From assembly GCF_022829685.1 (NCBI RefSeq), contig NZ_JAKSYE010000026.1, positions 1 through 64,000 on the forward strand: a DNA stretch of 64,000 bases, read 5' to 3'. Of this stretch, positions 1-9,500 are shown piece by piece. Source of the DNA: Methylobacterium sp. E-045 (GTDB lineage Bacteria; Pseudomonadota; Alphaproteobacteria; Rhizobiales; Beijerinckiaceae). The position numbers and the translations under genes are program-made. The notes under the pieces were generated by a model, which was given only the letters and a program-made list of their open reading frames with translations, was not told the DNA's origin and ran no database searches. Every line of letters starts with the position of its first letter. The first letter of the stretch is position 1.

Positions 1-168
1 CCATCGTCCGCGACCTGCACTGCTCCCGCAACACGGTCCGGAAGGTCGTCCGGTCGGGAGCCAACGCCTTCGCCTACGAGCGTGAGGTGCAGCCGCTGCC
101 CAAGCTCGGGCCGTGGCGCGACGATCTCGATCGGATGCTGACCACCAACGCCGGCAGGTCCGCCCGCG
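1..168 (+). pseudogene. IstA transposase fragment (IS21), plus-strand copy
   Basis: Read from position 3, this encodes the IstA helix-turn-helix region (IVRDLHCSRNTVRKVVRSG) followed by PLPKLGPWRDDLDRML. It is cut at 168, where the sequence switches into the oppositely oriented copy. Its start lies left of the window. It differs from the minus-strand copy at several codons (HCS against HVS, SGANAFAYE against SGATAFTYG), so it comes from a distinct IS copy. It lacks the DDE catalytic core and cannot be functional. Confidence 0.7.
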
Positions 169-530
169 AACGCCTGGGCCGTGACCGAGGCGCGCTCGCG
201 CTTCCAGGTTTTGGCATAGCGCCGAACGGCATCGTAGCCGCCCTCGTAGCCGAGCCCGCGCAGCGCCTCGTAGATCCGGATCAGCGTCAGCCGCCCGCGG
301 GCGGACCTGCCGGCGTTGGTGGTCAGCATCCGATCGAGATCGTCGCGCCACGGCCCGAGCTTGGGCAGCGGCTGCACCTCACGCCCGTAGGTGAAGGCGG
401 TGGCTCCCGACCGGACGACCTTCCGGACCGTGTTGCGGGAGACGTGCAGGTCGCGGACGATGTCCTTGATCGCGCGGTCGCGGTTAAAGAACTCGCGCGC
501 GATGCGCCCAATCTTGTCCACGCCCTTCAT
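169..530 (-). pseudogene. IstA transposase N-terminal fragment (IS21), minus-strand copy
   Basis: The start at 530 is preceded by an AGGGGG ribosome-binding site and encodes MKGVDKIGRIAREFFNRDRA, then the HTH segment DIVRDLHVSRNTVRKVVRSG. It continues to RRYAKTWKRERASVTAQAF near 175, where a normal IstA would go on to its DDE domain. There the sequence runs into the inverted copy. The frame happens to stay open to the window edge, but what it encodes after the junction is the antisense of istA, so the gene is a remnant. It would have been the transposase of an IS21-type element. Confidence 0.75.
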
Positions 531-876
531 CCCCCTACACCACCCTCCGGTCGTACCGGAGGGCAGTCTGCGAGAACGAGGTTAGGGGGTCAGAATTGGA
601 CGCCGATCCCCCGCCTCACGGGGTCAAAGTTGCACGCCGAAACACAGGCTCGACCTCCGCAGGGTGCGCAAACAAATCAAGCACTTAGGCTGACTGGGCT
701 GGCTCGGTGTTCCGTTCGTGTCCGACCGAACAGATTGAATCGAGCTGGACAACCCTGCACAATCTCATGCAAAAGATTCCTTCGCACGAGGCTAGTTTAA
801 AGCCCAACGCTTAAGGCAGGGGCGATAGCGCTGCAGTGGGCCATGAGGTTGGGTGGTGTGAAACGGCGCCTCTGCG

Positions 877-1920
877 ATGGATGAATTGAAAGCAGTCTGG
901 CGCGATGTGTTCGCACAGATCGCAGCTAGCTCGATCCTCGCCAGCGATGCCCTGCCCCTGACCGCCTACGCCTTCGGCAAGTTCAATCCCAAACTCGTGC
1001 TCGAACGCCTGCTTGATCCGAGGCCGAGCTATTTTGCACACAAGGATATCCTGTTCGCAGGCCTGTGTGCCTGGACGGTTGCCCCCAAGCATCAATTCTT
1101 GATCGAGGAGGCGATGGTGCTGGCAGGAGCCGCCCGTTTGGCCGCCGTCGAGAAAGAAATTCAGGGTCAGCTGCCAGAAGCTCCGATGCTGGCTGATATC
1201 ATCACCCGCGTCAGCAAACCCGGCATCGATTTCTACCAAGATTTTTACTATCCGGTAGGCGGCTTGCAGTGCATCATCAAAACGCGCTCGCCGAAGTTGA
1301 TGCAGCGCTCACTTCAGGCTGCTTCTCGCGAGATCGGTTTCGCGGTGGAAATGATGCGGGTGTGCCACTACCACGCCATCCATTTGCAAGACCGAAAGCG
1401 CTATCGTCTGGCAAGTTACGCCTCAGGCGGGCAAGCCTTGTCTGACTTATTGGTTACAGAGAAGTCTATAGGCGGAGTTGTTAACCCTCTTTTGGCGGTC
1501 ATTCTGAAAAAAAATCGAACGGTAGACGCTCTGAACTGCAAAAAGAAGTCTGATAGGTTCAAGTGGTCCGCGGCAATGATTTATGCAGCGCACTCAATAA
1601 AATACGATGGCGATACATTACTTTCACTGATATGCTCTGGTGCGGCAAACTTTGCTGAAGATGGCCACCTTCTCGCCGAATGGGTCGGGCGAGCGGCCTA
1701 CGTTGCAAGCAAAGTGATTGAACTGATGTATACTAATCCTGGCAATTTAGTACAAATTGAATATTTATCCAGCAACACCACCGTAGACATCAATCCGCCT
1801 GATTACGGCACAGCATCGGTCAACGTGGAAAAGGCATTCAAGACTGCACACACCAATCCCCAAAATGCCGGCGGGTCAGCCACTTCGAAGCTCTCCGGCA
1901 TGGGTGGTCGCAACAGGTGA
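877..1920 (+). CDS. Hypothetical protein, 347 aa
   Basis: I do not recognise this family. The protein looks soluble and mostly helical, with no signal peptide and no recognisable catalytic motif. The N-terminal half is rich in hydrophobic helices (residues 30-110). The C-terminal 40 residues are Gly/Asn/Ser-rich and probably disordered. The 3' half of the gene (from about 1440) is clearly AT-richer than the 5' half, which suggests a mosaic origin. It lies just inside the IS21 remnants and upstream of an AlpA-type regulator on the same strand. It could be an uncharacterised island gene. The function is unknown. Confidence 0.6.
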   Translation: MDELKAVWRDVFAQIAASSILASDALPLTAYAFGKFNPKLVLERLLDPRPSYFAHKDILFAGLCAWTVAPKHQFLIEEAMVLAGAARLAAVEKEIQGQLPEAPMLADIITRVSKPGIDFYQDFYYPVGGLQCIIKTRSPKLMQRSLQAASREIGFAVEMMRVCHYHAIHLQDRKRYRLASYASGGQALSDLLVTEKSIGGVVNPLLAVILKKNRTVDALNCKKKSDRFKWSAAMIYAAHSIKYDGDTLLSLICSGAANFAEDGHLLAEWVGRAAYVASKVIELMYTNPGNLVQIEYLSSNTTVDINPPDYGTASVNVEKAFKTAHTNPQNAGGSATSKLSGMGGRNR

Positions 1921-2024
1921 CATAGGTTGGCCAGCCGAACCTAGGTTGTGTTTTCAAACATTCTTATGCTGCCTGCGTTGTGCACGTAAATGCATTCTCG
2001 TTCGATTTTGAACGGAGAAGCATC

Positions 2025-2348
2025 ATGAACAAACATTCGCAACCGGCTGGCGCTCTGCGTCTACGTCAAATCATCAAACCAACGGGTCCGATCCCAATCA
2101 GCGCCAGTTCCTGGTGGTCTGGAGTCAAGAAGGGAATCTATCCTCAGCCTATCAAGCTTGGCCCGCGTATTACGGCATGGCGGTTGAGCGACATTGAAGC
2201 TTTGCTTCAGCAGGGTATTTCAGCTGGTAAGGAGCCCACTGACAACACGGGCCATCGCGCTAATTCCCGCGTCCTTACCACGACTAGCAACGATCATAAC
2301 GCCATTCCCAGCAGCAATGAGGCTTCGGCCCACGGCGGGGAGGTCTGA
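2025..2348 (+). CDS. AlpA-family helix-turn-helix transcriptional regulator
   Basis: AlpA-type proteins are small winged-helix activators that control excision or integrase genes of prophages and P4-like islands. The signature is the segment around residues 26-60: P(I)SASSWWSGVKKGIYPQP followed by KLGPRITAWRLSDIEALL, the standard AlpA recognition helix and W-R tail. The start at 2025 follows GGAGAAG and gives about 107 residues; an upstream in-frame ATG at 1980 would add 15 residues that do not resemble the family. The tail after residue 70 is low-complexity. The stop is 3 bp before the next start, so it is probably cotranscribed with the Rep-like gene and may regulate the element's maintenance genes. 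Confidence 0.85.
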   Translation: MNKHSQPAGALRLRQIIKPTGPIPISASSWWSGVKKGIYPQPIKLGPRITAWRLSDIEALLQQGISAGKEPTDNTGHRANSRVLTTTSNDHNAIPSSNEASAHGGEV

Positions 2349-2351
2349 GCT

Positions 2352-3170
2352 ATGGCGACGAAGCTCATCGGCCTTATGCCGAATCATGCCGACGCCAAGG
2401 CATCGCTGGCAAGCCAACGCCTGATTGGCCAGTTGCGCCGAAGCGAAATCGGGGCGGCGGCACAGCTTGCTGACAGCCTCGATGTCTGCACCACGCTAAG
2501 GCCTTGTCGGAGCGCCGCCTGCCCAATGTGTGGTGCCGAGTTCCAAGACGTGATGGTCGCCATCAACGGCCAGTTCATTCGCATCCCAGCCCGCTCGGCC
2601 CGCAATCGGGCACACGCAGTGACCATTGTACCGAGCACGGGGTGCGTCAAACCAGAAGACCTATCAGTCGAAGCCTTTGTGAAGGTAGGTGACGAGATCA
2701 CGACAGCACTAATTCGGCTCGACTATCCGCCGACGCTTATTGGCCTCGAAGCATCTTTCAACGAGGACGCCACCGGCAAAGTCGAGCCGCACTGGTGCAT
2801 CCACGGGCACACCAACAGTGTGGATTGGCCAACAACCAAACAGGAAAACGGCATCAGGGCGGCGTTCCTCGCCTCTCCGTGGATAAAGTACCCAGTGCAC
2901 ATTGACCTACTCGACGACCGAATCGAGGGGCGCCGGTACCCCTTCAAGCCTGAGCGGTTCCGACGGGTGACGCAGCTCATCACGGACAATCCTGGCCGGC
3001 GACCCTATCGCGACACCAAGCAGCGAGCACTGCGACCCTGGCAAGCAGTAAGCTTGGCCATTGTCGAACATGAACTTGGTTTCGAACGGCGGCTGCGGAT
3101 CCACGGGATCGATGAAAAGGCCTTTGGCGAGGGGCTAAGGGGCCTCGATTGGCCTTGGGGCGGCTTCTAG
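2352..3170 (+). CDS. Putative replication-initiator-like protein of the island
   Basis: The 272-residue product has a zinc-ribbon-like CRSAACPMCG at residues 51-60 and the segment EPHWCIHGHTN near residue 140. An HxH flanked by hydrophobics in this position resembles the metal-binding motif of HUH/rolling-circle Rep proteins, which often also carry an N-terminal Cys pair. I cannot identify the expected downstream catalytic tyrosine motif with confidence, so this is a suggestion only. It is tightly coupled to the AlpA-like gene upstream and followed by a DUF927 ATPase, a context common for the replication or maintenance module of integrative elements. Alternative: an element-specific zinc protein of unknown role. 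Confidence 0.5.
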   Translation: MATKLIGLMPNHADAKASLASQRLIGQLRRSEIGAAAQLADSLDVCTTLRPCRSAACPMCGAEFQDVMVAINGQFIRIPARSARNRAHAVTIVPSTGCVKPEDLSVEAFVKVGDEITTALIRLDYPPTLIGLEASFNEDATGKVEPHWCIHGHTNSVDWPTTKQENGIRAAFLASPWIKYPVHIDLLDDRIEGRRYPFKPERFRRVTQLITDNPGRRPYRDTKQRALRPWQAVSLAIVEHELGFERRLRIHGIDEKAFGEGLRGLDWPWGGF

Positions 3171-3357
3171 CGGGGTAAATGGGGGTGTGGGTAACTGCAC
3201 CCCCGCCTCGCGTGCCGTACCCGTGCTGCGCCTACATCGCTCGTAGTGCAGCACCCTACCGCCTTTGCCGAAAGCCCGTGCACCCCGTGCACCCCGTGCG
3301 TGGGCTGCCAGACGCAATACTAAACCTATCAACGATAAGCGACAGGACACCATAATT

Positions 3358-5034
3358 ATGACTACTAGCGGCGTTCGCAAGATACAGCAGCTATACGACG
3401 AAAGGGCGCGGGTGTGGGTCGATATCTACGAAGCACCCGGCATTGAGGAGAAACCCATCCAAGCTGAAGTGCCTCGCGAGGACCAGAGTCCGAATGCAGT
3501 GCGCCGCCACCTCCTGCGTAAAGGTGCACAGCTGGCATCGGTGGAGGATCCCCAAGCGCTTGCCGCAGCCATTGCCGCCGAGGCTCCCGTTCTGCGTCGT
3601 GCAGCGCACATGGGTTGGCGTGATGATGATGATACGTTCGTTTCGCACCGTTTCGTCTCTCCTGCGGAAATGGACGTGTCAATCATTCCGCCGGAATGCC
3701 CTATGGTTGGAGCCGCTGGACAGCTGCAGATCCGCGGAACCCTTGAGATCTGGCAAGGGCTGGTTGCAGTATCACAGTACTCGACAACTTTGGTCGTGGC
3801 ACTGTGCGCCGTATTTGCCGCACCGTTGCTAGCCTTGCTTCGAAGACCGAGTTTTGCCCTCGTATTTTTTGGTCCAAGCAGGATCGGGAAATCATTTGCT
3901 CAGCTTGTCGCTGGATCAGCACTTGGTTTCGGCCGTGAGGAGGATTTACCGAGTCTTAATGCCACACCAGCTGGGCTCTTGGCGGCCGGACTTGGGTTCA
4001 ATGATCACATGTTGCCTATCAACGAGATCGGTACAGCACGAGGGCCAAAGAGCGAGGTCTACGTGACGCTGCGAGACTCAACTTACTCGCTTATGAACGG
4101 CCAGGACACGATACGTCACCCGTCCTGGACTGGCGACGGTGAGGCGCCGAGCACGTTTCGTGTTATCTGCTTGTTATCTTCAGAAATTTCGCCTGACGCC
4201 TGGGCAGCACGCAATGGCGAAACGCGCGATGACGGGGAGATGGCACGCCTGATCGGGGTGCCGGTGCTGAATGCGGGGAGTCAAACAATCTTTGACCGGC
4301 CGCCCACCGAACTAACTGCTGAGGGGCTCTCCGAGTGGGAGAAGGGTCAGTTCCAGCGTTTGCGCCAATCGCTTCCAGAGAACCGTGGCATCGCCTTCCG
4401 CGAATTTATCGATTGGCTGGTGATAGACGTTGAAAAGAACGTCGCTCTCACCCGTAGCCGTGTCGCATCATTTGAGGCACATTTCGCTGACGCCAGCATG
4501 ACAGCCGTTGGGCGAGACATCGTGGCAAAGTTCGGCATTCTATGGGCAGCGGGCATACTTGCGGTAGACGCGGGCATTCTACCGTTGGGTAGAAGGGCGA
4601 TAGGTCCGGTGATCATTCAGGCCTGTCGGGCAGCGCTTGCAGAATTGCCTGACCCACAGAACGAATTGCGCGCCGACCGCACGGCGCTAAAGGAGCACCT
4701 GGCTGGACGCACTATCATCGACCTCGAAGCTTGCAGTCGTAAGGAGCAGCGGCTGATGCGCGATGCTGATGGCTTTCACAGGCCACGTCGGGAAAGCGGG
4801 GGCGAGGAATACGTCGTAAGAGCGCAGGAGTTTTCTGCTTGGTTCGGCACACCAGTGCGGGTGCGTCGCTTGTTGGAATGGCTGGATGACGAGGGCTTGC
4901 TCGATCACGGCCGTGATCGGACCACTAAGCGCTCGAACGAATGGGCGCAGAAACAGGTAACTTGGCCAGACGACACCCGGGTACGGTCGATCAGCCTCTA
5001 TCTGCCCGGTGGCCTTTCCGATCTCGACCGCTGA
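3358..5034 (+). CDS. DUF927-family P-loop ATPase of mobile elements
   Basis: DUF927 proteins are helicase-like P-loop NTPases encoded by plasmids and integrative elements, often beside primase-like genes. The Walker A motif GPSRIGKS is at residues 172-179 after a hydrophobic stretch, followed by LLAAGLGFNDHMLPINEIG, where the Asp/Glu could be the Walker B region, and by a Ser/Thr-rich sensor region. The start at 3358 is chosen because the upstream in-frame extension (from 3265) is low-complexity Arg/Ala-rich and contains a tandem GTGCACCCC repeat. The C-terminal 100 residues look like a winged-helix DNA-binding region (RVRRLLEWLDDEGLLDHG). It is presumed to act with the preceding Rep-like protein in element replication. 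Confidence 0.75.
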   Translation: MTTSGVRKIQQLYDERARVWVDIYEAPGIEEKPIQAEVPREDQSPNAVRRHLLRKGAQLASVEDPQALAAAIAAEAPVLRRAAHMGWRDDDDTFVSHRFVSPAEMDVSIIPPECPMVGAAGQLQIRGTLEIWQGLVAVSQYSTTLVVALCAVFAAPLLALLRRPSFALVFFGPSRIGKSFAQLVAGSALGFGREEDLPSLNATPAGLLAAGLGFNDHMLPINEIGTARGPKSEVYVTLRDSTYSLMNGQDTIRHPSWTGDGEAPSTFRVICLLSSEISPDAWAARNGETRDDGEMARLIGVPVLNAGSQTIFDRPPTELTAEGLSEWEKGQFQRLRQSLPENRGIAFREFIDWLVIDVEKNVALTRSRVASFEAHFADASMTAVGRDIVAKFGILWAAGILAVDAGILPLGRRAIGPVIIQACRAALAELPDPQNELRADRTALKEHLAGRTIIDLEACSRKEQRLMRDADGFHRPRRESGGEEYVVRAQEFSAWFGTPVRVRRLLEWLDDEGLLDHGRDRTTKRSNEWAQKQVTWPDDTRVRSISLYLPGGLSDLDR

Positions 5035-5182
5035 CGTCTATGGGGGCGGGCTTCGTTTAGCTTGCCCCTACCACCCAACGCCCTGATGGCGCGAGGATAC
5101 GCGCTGTCACCCAGCTGTAAAAGTCCAGCGAGATTGCCGCAGGGTTGACTGGGCTCATTCACGGCCTGCTAGGGCGTTTGGC

Positions 5183-6217
5183 ATGCCAACGTCGCCAAAC
5201 TCGCCAGCTACAAACCTTCAGCATGTTGATCCCTTCGCCCACTTACTCGAGGTGACTCGGCCCGCTCTCTTACTTGCCCCGTCAACGCTGCTTGAGGACA
5301 TCGCTGGCCGCCTTGCCGAGGCTGGCGTGATCGATGCCGTCGCTCGTGGGGATACCGGGCCAGTGTACAACTGGCTGATGAGCCTTGTACCCCTGCAGGG
5401 GATCTCCGATGCAATCGCCTTCGGTTATGCTGAACGGCACGGGAGAGCGACGTGGGTCGCCGTATGCGCATCGTTGAACGCATCGCCGTCATGCCCCCGC
5501 CTTGCCAGCTACTGGGCTTTTGCGGACTGCAGGTATCGAAAGGCCGCCGCCACATGCGCTGAAGCTCGGCATCGCCCGGCTTGCCCGCTACCGACCCTGC
5601 CGCTGCGGAAGGGCGGGCTGAACCAAGCAGCCTACAGCCTCGCCCTTTTCATACGTGATGTGTGTGGCGGTGACTTCATTGGCTGGATCGACAGACGGCT
5701 TGCTCAGGGAGATCCGGGCATCGGCAGCCCCAACCGAAGCCAAATGATGCGCGCGGCCGTTCTAGCGCCCCTCACGTCGATTGTGGGCATATCGGACAAG
5801 CTTTGGTCCATGATGCTCGCGGAGCTGCTGCTTGCGGCCGACCCGAACCGTGAGCGTTGGGTGACCACCGGCGCCAGCATGATCGCCATCGACAGCTTGG
5901 TGCACAACTTCCTACATCGCAGCGGCGCGCTTCAACGATTCGGTGCCTTACACGACTACGGGCCCGCCTGCTACGCAGCGGGTGGGTGTGCAAATATCAT
6001 TGAGGGCTTGACCGAGTGTATCGATGCCCGAGAGTTCAACCCTTCCTTCCCTGCAACCTTCCCACGATTCGTTCAGCTCGCAATCTGGCTGTGGTGTGCC
6101 GAGTGGGGCGTGAACCTGTGTAACGGCCGCAAGATCAACCATGCCGACCGATGTCGTCAGGTTTACTGTCCCGCCTACGGATTGTGTGATCGGCTTCCAC
6201 TCTATGGCTCGACCTGA
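5183..6217 (+). CDS. Hypothetical cysteine-cluster protein downstream of the DUF927 gene
   Basis: The 344-residue protein has helical segments and a C-terminal cysteine cluster (C-x10-C-x4-C-x5-C ending CPAYGLCDRLPLYG). It also has HRPACPLPTLPLRKGG near residue 130, followed by YSLALFIRDVCGGDFIGWID. The C-terminal spacing is reminiscent of, but not identical to, the 4Fe-4S loop of endonuclease III-type DNA glycosylases. A metal-binding DNA-repair-like or regulatory role is therefore possible but unproven. It follows the DUF927 gene by 148 bp on the same strand and probably belongs to the same element module. I do not assign a function. Confidence 0.55.
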   Translation: MPTSPNSPATNLQHVDPFAHLLEVTRPALLLAPSTLLEDIAGRLAEAGVIDAVARGDTGPVYNWLMSLVPLQGISDAIAFGYAERHGRATWVAVCASLNASPSCPRLASYWAFADCRYRKAAATCAEARHRPACPLPTLPLRKGGLNQAAYSLALFIRDVCGGDFIGWIDRRLAQGDPGIGSPNRSQMMRAAVLAPLTSIVGISDKLWSMMLAELLLAADPNRERWVTTGASMIAIDSLVHNFLHRSGALQRFGALHDYGPACYAAGGCANIIEGLTECIDAREFNPSFPATFPRFVQLAIWLWCAEWGVNLCNGRKINHADRCRQVYCPAYGLCDRLPLYGST

Positions 6218-6537
6218 CGGGAGCAAGCGAGTTTCGTGCTTGTTCGGTCAGCCGGGGCACGCCCTGCTGTACCCTGCGCTTCTACTGAAACTGTCAAGAT
6301 ACAACGCTTCTTGGAACTTGAGATAAGGTCAGCCATAGTTGGCAAGCCGAACGCAATGCCAATGAGCAATTAATATAATTTTAACCATCTCTCATTTCGA
6401 ATCACATTGCTTGCATAACTGTTGTATAAATGCGACATTATAGCTTAAAGGGAATTCCTTTGCCCGTAGCTAGCAGCTTTTTCCTGGCAGCATGCTACGA
6501 TAGCTGATGAGTTAACTTAAATATTTGAGAATCTGTT
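6218..6537 (+). promoter_or_regulatory. AT-rich intergenic region upstream of the autotransporter
   Basis: This 320-bp stretch has no convincing ORF and is markedly AT-rich compared with its surroundings, especially 6360-6540. It holds TTGCTTGCATAACTGTTGTATAAAT near 6408-6432, which could supply -35/-10-like elements for the downstream autotransporter. No terminator-like hairpin was found for the upstream gene. The promoter assignment is by eye only. Confidence 0.3.
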
Positions 6538-9500
6538 ATGAGAACAATCCTGTGCGGCACGGAGATGCCTACCAGCCAAAAGACACTCAATACGAGGCTC
6601 ATGTCGTCGTCGGCGATTAGGCTAATACTGTCATCGATTTACATTAGCATCGTGTTTATCGGGGGCGCTCGGGCGCAAGATGCAACTTGCGCAGGGACAG
6701 GATGCAACACGAAAGGCATTGCTGGAGTCCTATCGGGCTTCAACAGTCTTCTAAATAGTACTCAAGGTCAGAATGCATTACAGGCCAATCAATTTACCGT
6801 CGTGCAAATTTACGCCAACTCTTCTTCGAGTGATAAAATACGAGCAATAGCAAACAACATTCAGGTGGGAGATCTTTTTTTTGCTTCTAATATTTATGGG
6901 CGCGTACTCGGCCCCGCTCGCACGCAGATGATTGCAAACGATTACAATAATTACGTCAACAATAATAACAGCGCCACCAATAGCTCCGGCGCAACTACGT
7001 CATACTTATCACCGGTATATACTTACTTGCAGTCTGTTGTGGACAATTCCGGGAAGCACGCCGATGCTGTTAAATCCACCTTTGGGGCAATAGATACGTA
7101 TGGGCAAGCTTACGATGCCCTGAGTGTTGCTTCAGGAGGGAATCCTCGTCCTTTTCAGACAACCAGTTCCATCCGCAATAATCCCTGGATGGCTGGGCCG
7201 GGCATTAGTCCGGACATGGCTAGCCAACAGGCAAATGCATGGAAAGATCTTGCTAAAGGCGAATCTTTTCCGAGCGGGCATAGTACTTTCGGCAATACGC
7301 TCGGTATAAGTTTTGCCATGATGGATCCGCAGCACTTTCGCGCTTTTCTAAGCTCCGGCGTCGAGTTCGCCTACAGCCGAAACGTTCTTGGTGTTCACTA
7401 CCCGCTCGACTCGATTGCTGGCAGAATCATTGCTACTTATACCATCGCGCATGAACTGGATAAAAAGAGCACTACGGGTGCAAGTTCACAACAAGCCCTA
7501 AACAATGCAGCATCCGCATTTTCCAATTTCTTTCCGGCAACTAGCCCCGTTTGTGGAAGTGGAGTGGCAAGCGTATCGGCTTGCGTTTCAGCCGGCTTGC
7601 TTAACAACTCTGCCAATTTGGCGGCACAGCGGGCACGTTACCGTTATCTGCTAACCTATAATCTGCCATCCGTAGGGCCGACGGACGAACCAATGAGCGT
7701 GCCCAAAGAGGCGCATCATCTGTTGGATACGAGATTCCCGTATTTATCGAAGAAACAAAAAAATGATGTGTTGAAGACTACCTCATTGCCGTCTGGCGCG
7801 GCGCTGAGCAGTAGTTCGAACTGGGATCGCATCAATCTATTCGACGCCGCTGGCGGCTACGGAGCCCTGACCAAGCCGACAACCATAATCATGAACGCTA
7901 CGCAGGGCGGCTTTAATGCCCTCGATACATGGGACAACGATATCACCGGCGTGGGAAGCTTGACGAAAGCCGGCACCGGGACCCTCGCCTTGACCGGAGC
8001 CAACTCCTACTCAGGCGGCACGACCGTGGCAGGCGGCGTACTCGCATCGCTTGGCACCCTCACGGGAAGTGTCACTGTTCAGGCAGGTGCTGGCTTCGTG
8101 AACGCGGGCACGCTCAACGCTAATGGCGGCGCGATTGACAATGCGGGCACATTCAACAATCTCGTCGGCGCCACGATCAACGGCTCCGTCACGAATTCCG
8201 GCAGCCTTGCGAACGACGGGACCATCAACGGTACCCTGACCGTGACTCAAGGCGGCATCCACACTGGCAACGGTACGGTTGGAGAGCTGATTGTCGGAAC
8301 TGGTGGTACGCTTTCCCCCGGGCACTCCATCGGTGCAATCCACGTCCTCGGGAACCTCGCCCTGACACCCGGCTCGACCCATGTCGCCGAACTCAATCCC
8401 GGCGCAGCGGACCATATCCACGTCGAGGGCCGGGCTCAGCTCGGGGGCAACCTCGAGGTGCGTTCCTATGCGGGGCTTTCGTCCCGCCTCGGCGAAAGGC
8501 TCGAGATTTTGAGGGCCGAGGGTGGTGTCGCCGGTCGGTTCAGCCGCGTGTCGGCACCCCATTTCGGAACCTTGGAAGCGGCCTTTCCCTTTCTGGCACC
8601 CCGTCTTGATTACGGCTTACGTTCGGTCGGTCTAACCCTGTCGCGCAGCGACGTTTTGTTCGCCGAGGTCGCTCAGACCCGGAACCAGAGCGCTGTTGCA
8701 CAGGCCGCTGACCGCCTAAGCTCCGGAGCGCTTCTGACAGCTTTGACAAGCCTCGACCGCAATACTGCTCCGGGGGCATTTCAGACCCTGTCAGGTGAGG
8801 TCCACGCCAGTGCTGTGACAGCTCAGTTCGAGACCGGCGCCGTCGTGCGTGAGGCCGTGCTCGACCGTATGCGCTGGGGCGAAGTCGGCCTGCGTTCTGG
8901 CGATGGCATCGGTCAGCGCTTCGCCCCCGGCGCCACCGTACCGGCTGCTTTCGCTGCCGACCCGAGTGGACGGGCGCCTATCATCTCTCAGGTGACATTA
9001 CCGGCGCGCACCCCATCACCCTTCACCTCTTGGGGGCAGGGTTTCGGTAGTTTCGGTGCGACTGCAGGCAATGACAACGCAGCCCGCCTTACACGCGAGA
9101 CGGGCGGATTTGTCCTCGGCGGCGACATCCGCCTTGGTGATTTGTGGCGCGTGGGCGTCGCTAGCGGCTACACCGTTACCTCTTTCGACGTCACCGGCCG
9201 CCTTTCTTCGGGCAGCGTAGAGAGCGGCTTCGGCGCCCTCTATGGATCCGGTGTTGTCGGGCCGGTCGCGATGCGCCTTGGCTTCATTGGCAGTGGCAAC
9301 AACCTATCCACTCAACGCTCCATCGGGTTCCTTGGCCTGCAGGATAACGGTACGGCTCGCTACAATGGCCGTACCTTCCAGGGTTTCGGCGAGGTCGGCT
9401 ATCAGATCGCCACGGGCTTCGGTCTGATCGAGCCGTTCCTTGGAGGCGCCGCGATCCGGATAGAACAGGACGGTGCGCGAGAGAATGGCGGCAGTGCCGC

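Larger units (their letters stand above)
1..644. mobile_element. Remnants of two inverted IS21-family insertion sequences
   Basis: Two copies of an IS21 istA 5' region meet head to head. The arm at 1-168 is repeated in inverse orientation at about 296-463, with a few mismatches, so these are two diverged copies and not one folded read. The right boundary near 644 is an IS21-like end: read on the minus strand it begins TGTTTCGGCGTGCAAC and is followed by the spaced internal repeats GGCGTCCAATTCTGACCCC typical of IS21 termini. No istB helper ATPase lies in the window. The left part continues outside the window. The IS assignment is from motifs, not a search. Confidence 0.75.

Noticed and set aside
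1-530. Explaining the inverted istA arms as a foldback assembly artefact
   Set aside because: The two arms differ at several bases, which a simple foldback of one molecule would not give; the possibility of a chimeric contig edge remains.
87-800. A 237-residue plus-strand frame at the left edge
   Set aside because: It reads antisense of the second istA copy and through the IS end; it is a chance frame.
3283-3300. Tandem GTGCACCCC repeats as a start of a CRISPR or iteron array
   Set aside because: Only two short copies, directly before the DUF927 gene, with no spacer pattern. No CRISPR array was seen anywhere in the window.
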